A DNA stretch of 64,000 nucleotides from WTFY01 sp965205275 (GTDB taxonomy: Bacteria > Pseudomonadota > Gammaproteobacteria > UBA4575), in assembly GCA_965205275.1 (NCBI GenBank), contig OZ242168.1, positions 1,674,001-1,738,000 of the forward strand, written 5' to 3'. The notes under the pieces are model-generated. The model saw nothing but the letters and a program-made list of their open reading frames with translations. It made no database searches and was not told the DNA's origin. Every line of letters starts with the position of its first letter. The stretch's first letter is position 1. A program made the position numbers and the translations under genes. Below are positions 34,871 through 42,947 of this stretch, piece after piece.

Positions 34871-35662
34871 TCAGTGCTCCACTGTAGAGGGCGGTGTGTT
34901 CACGTTCGCCTGTTGTCTTTTGTACTTGCGGTACTCATCCCATAACTTTTCGCGCAGCACGGGATCGGACTCTTTCTGTGCGGCTTCGCGCAACTGCCTG
35001 GCCACGACATCGTCATCGTCACCACTCGGGATGTCCGCAGGGGTTGTACGGCGTGACCCTTTATCCTGGCTGCCCTGTCGGCCTTCTCCCCGGCTTTCCG
35101 GTTGTCCGCCGGTCTCGGGTGAAGACGGTCCGGAGTCTGTTCTGGCAAGCGGTCCAGACTGGTTTTCGGGACCTTGCTCGGGGTCGCCTCCGGTCCCGTC
35201 TGCCGAGCCGGATCCCGGCTCTTGCCCGTCGCCGGCAGGGGGTGGTTCGTAGGCCGGTTCACTTTCCTGGCGCTCGGCTTGTGCTTTTTCGAACTCCTCG
35301 TGGATCTGTTCGTCGTACGCGTGCAGCGTTTTCTCGAGCCGCCTGTCCAGCACGGCGACGACTTCATCCTCGGTCTGTGCGACGGCGCCCTCGCCGGTCT
35401 GCGCAGGTTCGGGGGTGTTCGGCCCCTGTGTCTGCGGTTCGGCTCCGGAAGATTCCTGTTCTAGGGCCGGTTCACTTTCCTGGTGTTCGGCCGTTTGTTC
35501 GCCCGAGGGTTGTGAATGGTCTTCAGATTGTTGTTCAGGTGAAGATTCGGATTCGGGAGCCGGTATCCTGGGTGTGGCCTTGGGATCGGGAGGTTGCGCG
35601 CAGGCCCCGAGCAGTGCACCCAGCATCAGGATCCACGCCAGCCGCATGCATCGCCTTGTCAT
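34871..35662 (-). CDS. Acidic low-complexity lipoprotein, first gene of the vWA/motor operon
   Basis: ATG 35662 gives MTRRCMRLAWILMLGALLGAC, a clear lipoprotein signal with Cys21; an earlier ATG at 35755 would bury the signal. The mature part (total 263 aa) is mostly Glu, Gln, Ser and Pro, with near-repeats of ESEPAL/ESEPAY, and ends in a charged helix (VVARQLREAAQKESDPVLREKLWDEYRKYKRQQ). Such sequence is probably disordered and could span the periplasm or contact peptidoglycan. It is the promoter-proximal gene; I see no strong - strand promoter in the 160 bases upstream. Confidence 0.65.
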   Translation of the reverse strand: MTRRCMRLAWILMLGALLGACAQPPDPKATPRIPAPESESSPEQQSEDHSQPSGEQTAEHQESEPALEQESSGAEPQTQGPNTPEPAQTGEGAVAQTEDEVVAVLDRRLEKTLHAYDEQIHEEFEKAQAERQESEPAYEPPPAGDGQEPGSGSADGTGGDPEQGPENQSGPLARTDSGPSSPETGGQPESRGEGRQGSQDKGSRRTTPADIPSGDDDDVVARQLREAAQKESDPVLREKLWDEYRKYKRQQANVNTPPSTVEH

Positions 35663-35813
35663 TGTGAGCGTAATCCTTCCATGCGTGTTTTTTTCAGGAC
35701 CCCGTGGAATGTTTCGGGTACCACTATACTTCAATTGAGATCGTGAAGGGTACACCTGTTGGTGTTCTGCAACCCGGGTCCGGGCGGCCCGGCTTCCCGT
35801 CCGAATAACGGAT

Positions 35814-35840
35814 TATAATGTCCTATAGAGTCTATAGGAC
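35814..35840 (+). promoter_or_regulatory. -10 box with adjoining perfect inverted repeat (putative operator)
   Basis: TATAAT (35814-35819) is followed at once by a perfect 10-bp inverted repeat, GTCCTATAGA-G-TCTATAGGAC (35820-35840). The repeat would cover the transcription start for the desaturase-like gene at 35890, a standard place for a repressor operator. A matching -35 box is not evident. The site lies 158 bases from the divergent vWA operon and could control both. Confidence 0.55.
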
Positions 35841-35889
35841 TTGCTGGAAAAGGATTGACAACCCCATACGTGGCGCCTAGAAAGGTTGT

Positions 35890-36708
35890 ATGTTATTTGA
35901 TTCCTCTTTTGATACCGAAATGCTGGTTCGCTTGTCGAGCTTTGCGGGGGTGTTTGCCGTGTTTGCCATCTGGGAGTTGCTGGCACCGCGCCGGCCCCAG
36001 CGCCATTCGCGCAGCGTGCGCTGGTTTAACAATCTGGCGCTTACTGTACTGAACGGGTTGATCGTACGGTTAGCTATCCCACTGGCGGCAGTTGGCACAG
36101 CTGCGGTTGCGCAACAACAGAATCTGGGACTCCTCCATCAGGTGGAACTGCCGGCAGGGCTGGCAATGATCGCGGCGGTCGTGGTGCTGGACCTGGTCCT
36201 GTACCTTCAGCACTTGGCGTTTCATCATGTGGATATCTTGTGGCGGCTGCACCGTATGCACCATGCGGACCTGGAAGTTGATGTCACGACCGGACTGCGG
36301 TTTCATCCGGTCGAGATCGTACTGTCCATGGGTATAAAAATGGCGGCGGTGCTTGCACTGGGAGCGCCGGTAGCTGCCGTAATTGTGTTTGAGGTGTTGC
36401 TGAATGCGTCTTCATTATTCAATCATGCGAACATTTATATCCCGAAAAAGGTTGATCGGATCCTGCGTGGCTTCATCGTAACCCCGGATATGCACCGGGT
36501 GCACCACTCGGTGGTCCGCAAGGAAACCAACAGCAACTTCGGGTTCAACGTTCCCTGGTGGGACTATCTGTTCGGAACCTATCGTGCCGCCCCTCAGGCG
36601 GGACATATCGGGATGAAGATCGGGATTGAATATTTTCGTACCCCTCGTGATCTCTGGCTGGATCACTTGCTGATGCAGCCGTTCAGGAAAACGTCTGGGC
36701 TGAGATAA
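35890..36708 (+). CDS. Sterol desaturase/fatty acid hydroxylase family membrane protein
   Basis: The 272-aa integral membrane di-iron enzyme candidate has the histidine clusters that define the superfamily: QHLAFHH, HRMHHAD and MHRVHHS, plus FNHANIY. About four hydrophobic stretches are visible. Substrates in bacteria range from lipids to carotenoids, so the exact reaction is unknown. AAAGG precedes the ATG. It is divergent from the vWA operon and shares its control region. Confidence 0.85.
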   Translation: MLFDSSFDTEMLVRLSSFAGVFAVFAIWELLAPRRPQRHSRSVRWFNNLALTVLNGLIVRLAIPLAAVGTAAVAQQQNLGLLHQVELPAGLAMIAAVVVLDLVLYLQHLAFHHVDILWRLHRMHHADLEVDVTTGLRFHPVEIVLSMGIKMAAVLALGAPVAAVIVFEVLLNASSLFNHANIYIPKKVDRILRGFIVTPDMHRVHHSVVRKETNSNFGFNVPWWDYLFGTYRAAPQAGHIGMKIGIEYFRTPRDLWLDHLLMQPFRKTSGLR

Positions 36709-37104
36709 TCGAAATGCTGGAGCCGAGCATCCCATTTCTCCTTCTGTAACGCTTGATCAACCAAGTTAGGACTCAATTCGCAGAATTGTCCTGAAATTCT
36801 GCATAGCATGCAGTTATCCATACTGACATAGGGTGAAATGCAAGTGTGGTAAACCTCGCTGCTCGGTTTTTGACCGACACGCGAACTCGATCGACAGTAT
36901 AGCCATGGTGCCTCCTAACAGGAAACCTGTTGGCTTTATCCTGGAACCGGGCTGCCTCCGATCACCGGCAATTCACGGTGACTCGCCTCATACCAGGGAA
37001 TCGGAGGGGTGAACGGACCTATAGGCAGGATCCTGAAGCCGCTCAACTTTCCCGTGTGGATTGTTCCGTCCAGACAACCAGATCCGCATTACCAGGCGAT
37101 GTGC
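36709..37104. other. Intergenic stretch downstream of the desaturase and formate dehydrogenase genes
   Basis: No large gene fits here. One tiny - strand frame (36814-36906, 30 aa) has a perfect AGGAGG four bases before its ATG and begins MAILSIEFACRSKTEQ; it could be a real peptide or the start of a lost gene. The genes on both sides converge on this region, but no strong terminator hairpin was found. Confidence 0.4.
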
Positions 37105-39864
37105 CTATGTCACAATAGCGATGCGCGCGGCGCAGTACTTGAATTCCGGAATCTTGCCGACCGGATCCACCGCCGGATTGGTAAGCAGGTTGGCAGCGGC
37201 CTCCGAGTAGCAAAACGGAATGAAAACCATGCCCTCCGGCACATCGCGGTCGGCGCGTGTTTTCAATTCGACGGCGCCACGGCGGGTTTCGACCCGGATT
37301 CTTGATCCTGGTTCAATTCCTCGTCGCTGCAGCTCACGCGGGGACAGATCCGCTCTTGCTTCAGGTTCGACCCGGGCAAGCACGCTGGCCCGGCGGGTCA
37401 TGGTACCGGTGTGCCAGTGTTCAAGCAGGCGGCCCGTCGTCAGGATCATCGGGTACTCGTCATCCGGCGTCTCGTCCGGCGGCAACAGGTCCGCCGGCAC
37501 GAACCGGCCGCGGCCAGTCGCGGTCGGAAACCCGTTGCCGAAGATGATCTCGCAGCCCGGTTCGTCCTCCCGCTCGACGGGATACGTCACCGAATGTTCG
37601 CGCAGCAGTCTGTCCCAAGACACTCCGCGGATCGACGGCATGCACGCGTGCATCTCGGCGAACACGTCGGCCGGGCCGGCATAGTTCCAATCGAGGCCGA
37701 GACGCCGCCCGATTTCCTGGATGATCCACAGGTCCTGGCGCGCGTCTCCAGGCAGGGGCAACGCCTGGCGGCCCATTTGTACCTGCCGGTTGGTATTGGT
37801 GAACGTCCCGTCCTTCTCGGGAAACGCGCTTGCCGGCAGGAACACATCCGCATGGAAGGCAGTTTCGGTCAGAAACAGATCCTGGACAACCAGATGATTA
37901 AGCGAGGCAAGCGCCTCCCGGGCATGCCGTAGATCGGGATCCGACATCGCCGGATTTTCGCCCATGATGTACATTGCGCGGATCTCGCCGGAATGCGCCG
38001 CGTTCATGATTTCGACCACGGTGAGTCCTGGCTCGGCATCGAGTTTGGTCTGCCAGAAGCGCTCATAGTCCCTGTTGACTTCCGGGTCCGACACGGACCG
38101 GTAGTCGGGGTAGAGCATCGGAACCAACCCGGCGTCAGACGCTCCCTGTACGTTGTTCTGGCCGCGAAGCGGATGCAGCCCGGTACCGGGTCGGCCGATA
38201 TGACCGGTCATCAGGGCAAGCGAGATCAGGCAGCGGGCATTGTTTGTCCCGTGAACGTGCTGCGAAATTCCCATACCCCAGAAAATAATGCTGCTCTTCG
38301 CCGTCGCGTAGAGACGCGCCGCCTGTCGTATGATCACGGCGTCGAGTCCGACAAGGTTCTGCATGCGCTCAGGAGAAAATTTCATCACGTGCGCTTCGAT
38401 ATCCTCGAAGCCCTCGGTGAACTCGTCTACGTAGCGGCGATTGACTAGCCCCTCTTCGACAATCGTGTGCATCATCGCATTGAGAAGCGCCACGTCGGTG
38501 CCAGGCGTGAATTGAAGCATGTGCGTTGCGTGCCGGGTCAGCGCTTGTCCCCGGGGATCCATCACGATCAGCGACGCCCCGTTCCTGACGGCGTTCTTGA
38601 AGAACGTCGCCGCGACCGGATGGTTGACGGCAGGGTCAGCGCCGATGACAACGATCACGTCCGCATTCGCGCACTCGTTGAATGGTGCCGACACGGCTCC
38701 CGAGTTCACGGTTTCAAGCAGGGCCGACACCGACGATGCATGGCACAAGCGCGTACAGTGATCGACATTGTTGGTTCCGAACCCGGTACGCACGAGCTTC
38801 TGGAACAGGTACGCCTCCTCATTGGATCCCTTGGCGGAACCGAAGCCCGCCAAACCGCGCCCACCACAATTCTCGATGACTCTCCGCAGCCCGGCAGCCG
38901 CCGCGTCGAGTGCTTCGTCCCAACCCGCCTCCCTGAAATGTGTCAGCGGGTTGGAGGGATCGATCCACAGGGCCGGGTCCTTGGGCGCATCCTCGCGCCG
39001 GATCAACGGTGTCATGAGCCGGTCCGGGTGATGAACATAATCGAAACCGAACCGTCCCTTGACGCACAGCCGCTTGCGATTGGCTGGCCCGTCGCGACCT
39101 TCGACGAACAGGAGCCGGTTGTCCTTGATGTGGAAGGTGAGCTGGCAGCCAACACCGCAATAGGGACAGAGCGACTCAACCTCCCGGTCGGCGGCCACGC
39201 GACCGCCGCTCGACGTCACCGTCGCTGGCAGAAGGGCCCCGGTGGGGCAAGCCTGCACACATTCGCCGCAGGCCACACAGGTGCTGTCGCCCATCGGATC
39301 ATCGAAATCGAACGTGATGCTGGCGTCGGCGCCGCGATAGGACATCCCGATCACGTCATTACCCTGCACCTCGCGGCAGGCACGGACGCATAACGTACAG
39401 TGAATGCAGGCATCGAGGTTCACCGCCATGGCCGGGTGAGACATATCCGCTGACGGCGCGAGCCGGGCTGGGAACCGGCTGTCCGGCAGGTTCAGGTGGT
39501 CCGCCCATTGCCAGAAGCGGGACCCCGCATCATGGGCCCGCTCGCGCGGCGGCTGATCTGCGGCAAGCAGTTCGAACACCATGCGCCGCGCCGCTTCGGC
39601 GCGCGGGCTCGCGGACCGCACCACCATGCCTTCGGACGGATAGCGGATGCAGGACGCCGCCAATGTCCTTTCACCCTCGATTTCGACCATGCAGACTCGG
39701 CAGTTGCCGTCCGGTCGGTAGCCCGGCTCGGGCGCATGGCAGAGATAGGGAATATCTATTCCCTCGCGACATGCTGCTTCCCAGATGGTTTCCCCGCGCC
39801 GTGCCTCGATCTTGCAGCCGTCGAGGAAGAACCCCGTTCCTCCGCCAATTCCGTCAGCAGTCAT
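37105..39864 (-). CDS. fdsA: NAD-dependent formate dehydrogenase, molybdenum/tungsten catalytic subunit FdsA type
   Basis: Oxidises formate to CO2. ATG 39864 gives 919 aa and overlaps the upstream gene by 11 bases. In order: an N-terminal [2Fe-2S] domain (CHAPEPGYRPDGNCRVC), a His/Cys cluster region, two [4Fe-4S] ferredoxin motifs (CIHCTLCVRAC and CVACGECVQACP), the Fe4S4 of the molybdopterin domain (CPYCGVGC), and the active-site region NNVDHCTRLCHASS, where the last Cys occupies the selenocysteine position of E. coli FdhF. Electrons pass to the NAD-reducing subunit encoded upstream. No fdsC or fdsD gene follows. Confidence 0.9.
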   Translation of the reverse strand: MTADGIGGGTGFFLDGCKIEARRGETIWEAACREGIDIPYLCHAPEPGYRPDGNCRVCMVEIEGERTLAASCIRYPSEGMVVRSASPRAEAARRMVFELLAADQPPRERAHDAGSRFWQWADHLNLPDSRFPARLAPSADMSHPAMAVNLDACIHCTLCVRACREVQGNDVIGMSYRGADASITFDFDDPMGDSTCVACGECVQACPTGALLPATVTSSGGRVAADREVESLCPYCGVGCQLTFHIKDNRLLFVEGRDGPANRKRLCVKGRFGFDYVHHPDRLMTPLIRREDAPKDPALWIDPSNPLTHFREAGWDEALDAAAAGLRRVIENCGGRGLAGFGSAKGSNEEAYLFQKLVRTGFGTNNVDHCTRLCHASSVSALLETVNSGAVSAPFNECANADVIVVIGADPAVNHPVAATFFKNAVRNGASLIVMDPRGQALTRHATHMLQFTPGTDVALLNAMMHTIVEEGLVNRRYVDEFTEGFEDIEAHVMKFSPERMQNLVGLDAVIIRQAARLYATAKSSIIFWGMGISQHVHGTNNARCLISLALMTGHIGRPGTGLHPLRGQNNVQGASDAGLVPMLYPDYRSVSDPEVNRDYERFWQTKLDAEPGLTVVEIMNAAHSGEIRAMYIMGENPAMSDPDLRHAREALASLNHLVVQDLFLTETAFHADVFLPASAFPEKDGTFTNTNRQVQMGRQALPLPGDARQDLWIIQEIGRRLGLDWNYAGPADVFAEMHACMPSIRGVSWDRLLREHSVTYPVEREDEPGCEIIFGNGFPTATGRGRFVPADLLPPDETPDDEYPMILTTGRLLEHWHTGTMTRRASVLARVEPEARADLSPRELQRRGIEPGSRIRVETRRGAVELKTRADRDVPEGMVFIPFCYSEAAANLLTNPAVDPVGKIPEFKYCAARIAIVT

Positions 39865-41563
39865 TGTCACTGTCCCCGGTGCCTTGACCGGCCTCTTCCG
39901 AAAAATCCCGAAACACCGACAGGAAGGTGTTCGGCGCCGCCTGTCCGAGACCGCATATGGACGCGTCAGCCATGGTTTGGCCAAGCTCTTCGAGCAGCAC
40001 CCGGTCCCATTCAGTCCGTTCCATCAACTTGACGGCTTTCTCGCAGCCGGCCCGGCAGGGCGTGCACTGGCCGCACGACTCATCCTCGAAAAACCGAAGC
40101 AAATTGAGCGCCGCACCGGCCACACTGTCCTGGTCGGACAACACGACAACCGCCGCGGATCCTATCAGGCAACCATGTTCCTCCAGCGTCCCGAAATCGA
40201 GCGGAATGTCCGCCTTCGATGCGGGCAGAATGCCGCCCGAGGCGCCACCCGGAAGATAGCCTTTGAGCCGGTGACCCTCGGCCATCCCGCCGCAATGTTC
40301 CTCGATCAACTCGTGGGCCGTGATCCCGGCCTCCGCGACCTTCACACCGGGATACCGGACGCGGCCCGACACCGAGAACGTGCGGACACCCTTGCGGCCA
40401 TGGCGCCCATGGCGGCCGAACCAACTGGGACCCTTCTCGATCACGTCACGCACCCAGAACAGTGTCTCGACATTGTTAACGAGTGTCGGCCGCCCGAACA
40501 GCCCGACTTCGGCGGCAAAGGGAGGCTTGTGACGGGGCAGCCCCCGCTTGCCCTCGATGCTCTCGATCATGGCCGATTCTTCGCCGCATATATAAGCGCC
40601 AGCACCGCGGCGGAGATGTACCCCCCCGCAGCCGAGTAGCCCTGCCGCCTCGAGCTTTCCGATCTCACCGAGTAGGATTTCACGGACAGCCGCATACTCG
40701 TCGCGCAGATATACGTAGCAGGCCTCTGCCTCGACCGCCCACATGCCGATCAGCACGCCTTCGAGAAACCGGTGCGGATCCGTTTCCATGAAGTAGCGGT
40801 CCTTGAATGTGCCCGGCTCGCCTTCATCGGCATTCACCGCCATCAGGCGGGGAGCCTGCCCGGCAGCGACCAGACGCCACTTGCGCCCGGTCGGGAACCC
40901 CGCCCCCCCGAGTCCACGCAGTTCGGATGCCTCAAGTGTGCCGATCACCTCGTCGCGGGCTCGCCGTCCCTCGAGACAGTCCTTGAGGAGGCGATATCCG
41001 CCCGTCTCGAGATAGGCGCCATAGCCGATGAAATCGGGAATGACAGGTGCTGTTCGCCTCCCGTCCACGGTTTCGGCGACACAGGCCGCATCGGCATGCA
41101 GCACCTGGTTGTGGTTGACCGCGACGACCGGCGCCCGGTCACAGCCACCCATGCAGGGGGCTGTCAGGATGCGTACACGACTGTCATAACGCGCACGCAG
41201 TTCCGTGATCAGGGCGGTGGCGCCCGCCATTTTGCAGGATATCGAATTACAGACCCGAACTGTGATATCGGCGGGTGCTTCGTCACCGAAGACATCGAAA
41301 TGGTGATAGAACGTTGCTGTCTCGTACACTTCTGCGAGCGACAGCCGGAACTCGCTTGCGAGCGCGGCTAGATGATCGGGTGCGAGATGGCGATACTCGT
41401 CTTGAACCAGGTGCAGCGCCTCGATGAGCATGTCGCGGCTGCGCGGCATTCCGCCCATGAGTCCGCGAACCCGCTCTAGGGCGGCAGGATCGATCTGGCG
41501 GCCCTTGGGAAAGGGCCGCGACCCACCTCCCATGCGGGCGGTCCTGCGAACTCTGTCAGCCAT
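39854..41563 (-). CDS. fdsB: Fused FdsG-FdsB (NuoE-NuoF-like) diaphorase subunit of formate dehydrogenase
   Basis: The 569-aa protein joins two proteins that are often separate. The N-terminal 165 residues are NuoE/FdsG-like with a thioredoxin-fold [2Fe-2S] site (VCNSISCKMAG and APCMGGCDRAP). The rest is NuoF/FdsB-like with the FMN/NADH motif ELRGLGGAGFPTGRKW and AGAYICGEESAMIESIEG, and a C-terminal [4Fe-4S] motif SCGQCTPCRAGC. It transfers electrons from FdsA to NAD+. It starts at ATG 41563 and is the first gene of the two-gene unit. Confidence 0.9.
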   Translation of the reverse strand: MADRVRRTARMGGGSRPFPKGRQIDPAALERVRGLMGGMPRSRDMLIEALHLVQDEYRHLAPDHLAALASEFRLSLAEVYETATFYHHFDVFGDEAPADITVRVCNSISCKMAGATALITELRARYDSRVRILTAPCMGGCDRAPVVAVNHNQVLHADAACVAETVDGRRTAPVIPDFIGYGAYLETGGYRLLKDCLEGRRARDEVIGTLEASELRGLGGAGFPTGRKWRLVAAGQAPRLMAVNADEGEPGTFKDRYFMETDPHRFLEGVLIGMWAVEAEACYVYLRDEYAAVREILLGEIGKLEAAGLLGCGGVHLRRGAGAYICGEESAMIESIEGKRGLPRHKPPFAAEVGLFGRPTLVNNVETLFWVRDVIEKGPSWFGRHGRHGRKGVRTFSVSGRVRYPGVKVAEAGITAHELIEEHCGGMAEGHRLKGYLPGGASGGILPASKADIPLDFGTLEEHGCLIGSAAVVVLSDQDSVAGAALNLLRFFEDESCGQCTPCRAGCEKAVKLMERTEWDRVLLEELGQTMADASICGLGQAAPNTFLSVFRDFSEEAGQGTGDSDNDC

Positions 41564-42073
41564 TCACCGCCATCACCTTATCGGCCTCCGCACCGTCCGC
41601 CGACTCACCCGCGTCGTCCTACCGGACCATGACCCGGAAGCAGCTGGGAGACCGGGCTTGGCCTCTCGGGCTGTCGGAATAGCATGCCAACGTACCAGCC
41701 GTAATATGATAGAACATGTCTTGGTACCTTCGCATGTTGCACCTACAGTTTACATGAAACGGAGTAAGCCGATACCCGTCTATCGCCGATACCCGCAGCG
41801 CTCGGTGAACAGCTATTCCGTGATCGACGTCCGGAAGAAAGAAAACGGCATGTGTTTCTCGTTTTTTATGATGCCAGTGCATCATCCATCGGAAAATCTG
41901 GCCCCCGCCTTTCAAAGGGACATCGTCCTGATATCAAGTTTGCTCCGGAACCTTGGTATGGACAAGCCTGGAGTTGGGACATAAGACTTGAGCCATTATC
42001 GTAGTGTGAACGTGATTTTCTATGCATTGGTAATTCTGGCTTGGTGGTTTTTGCAAACGGGTTTGCCTGTTTG
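41564..42073. other. Intergenic stretch upstream of the formate dehydrogenase operon
   Basis: The region should contain the divergent promoters for fdsB and for the DsrE-like gene. Composition shifts from GC-rich to AT-rich near 41700. Long frames here lack recognisable products. A 20-codon hydrophobic frame from GTG 42012 ends at TGA overlapping the ATG at 42074. Confidence 0.4.
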
Positions 42074-42268
42074 ATGTCACGGGACTTGCGGTTGTTGTGG
42101 GCATTAATTGGTCCACTCTTTGTTGTGGTGGCAGGAGTTTGCGGTATTCGATTGTGGCGGATTACACTTAAGTCAGAAATTTACAGAATGTCTAGTTTAG
42201 TTTTTGGTGGAAAACCAGGGCATTATTGCCATTCAAATCGACTTATTAGGAGGGGGTATGAAAATTAA
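42074..42268 (+). CDS. Possible small membrane protein upstream of the DsrE-like gene
   Basis: A 64-aa frame starts MSRDLRLLWALIGPLFVVVAGVCGIRLWRI, one clear membrane helix, followed by a polar tail. Its ATG overlaps the TGA of a preceding tiny hydrophobic frame, and its end overlaps the DsrE-like start by 11 bases. That arrangement favours a real, coupled gene, but there is no family match and the second half may only reflect overlap with the ribosome site of the next gene. Confidence 0.3.
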   Translation: MSRDLRLLWALIGPLFVVVAGVCGIRLWRITLKSEIYRMSSLVFGGKPGHYCHSNRLIRRGYEN

Positions 42269-42758
42269 ACGAGCTGGTTGTATAGCAGTTACCCTAGGAC
42301 TCATGTTGTGTACAAACGGCGTCTATGCCGAGAAGCCAAGTGACGCGGATGCACTCAAAGGAATAAATGAAGGCAATGTTATATGGGATGTAACTGTCGG
42401 AAGTCCAAGCAAACTTTTATTTTTATTAAAAGTTATTGAAGAAACATATGATGATCTTGAAAGGCAAAATGTAAAACCAGACATGGTGTTTTTATTTCAT
42501 GGACCAGCAATGAAGTTAATTTCGACAAATCCATTGGATTTACCTCTCGATGAGGAAGAAGCCCATGAAGAAGTACTTGAGTTGATAAAAAAGATGAGCA
42601 AACTGTCAGGTGTCAAAATGGAATCGTGTTCAATAGCTGCACGCATATTAGACATTGACAACGACACCATCATTTCAGGAATAAAGCCAGTTGGAAATAC
42701 CTTTGTGTCGCAAATTGGTTATCAGAAAAAAGGGTATGCAATGATTCCAATTAATTAG
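42258..42758 (+). CDS. Exported DsrE-family protein
   Basis: The 166-aa protein has a signal peptide (GCIAVTLGLMLCTNGVYA) and a DsrE/DsrF-like domain: FLFHGPAMKLI, a conserved cysteine in MESCSIAARIL, and the closing QKKGYAMIPI. DsrE-like proteins bind or transfer sulfur in the cytoplasm; exported versions exist but their role is not established. A strong AGGAGGGGG ribosome site precedes ATG 42258. The gene is AT-rich and stands next to the insertion-sequence block, so it may be acquired. Confidence 0.75.
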   Translation: MKIKRAGCIAVTLGLMLCTNGVYAEKPSDADALKGINEGNVIWDVTVGSPSKLLFLLKVIEETYDDLERQNVKPDMVFLFHGPAMKLISTNPLDLPLDEEEAHEEVLELIKKMSKLSGVKMESCSIAARILDIDNDTIISGIKPVGNTFVSQIGYQKKGYAMIPIN

Positions 42759-42860
42759 GCAGAATGACAGTTATCGCAATCGGAATGGTCAAGCTATAAG
42801 GAGAACACCAACCTGATCTTTAGTAGTTCCGATTTGATCTGACACCTTACTTGCAAAGGT

Positions 42861-42921
42861 GAGGGTTACCGGTTTTGGTAGAAGTGCAAACTTTAAATCA
42901 AAACCGTAGGCGGTAACCCTC
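42861..42921 (+). repeat. Inverted repeat upstream of the interrupted IS481-type transposase
   Basis: GAGGGTTACC (42861-42870) pairs exactly with GGTAACCCTC (42912-42921), and the inner GGTTTTG/CAAAACC also pair with an offset. The hairpin ends one base before the transposase ATG and could occlude its translation. Preceding TGATCTGACACC near 42835 may be the left end of the element. Confidence 0.5.
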
Positions 42922-42947
42922 ATGTTGAGTACTAACGAGAAAATCAT

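Noticed and set aside
25171..35662. Reading the motor operon as a Zorya defence system
   Set aside because: Zorya has ZorA plus an OmpA-type ZorB and helicase or nuclease partners; here there is no OmpA domain, helicase or nuclease.
25171..35662. Reading the operon as part of a type VI secretion system because of FHA and TPR parts
   Set aside because: No sheath, VgrG, Hcp, ClpV or TssJLM-like gene is present.
41424..41984. 186-codon + strand frame starting inside the fused FdsG-FdsB gene
   Set aside because: Its first part is antisense to the well-supported diaphorase gene and the rest has no recognisable domain.
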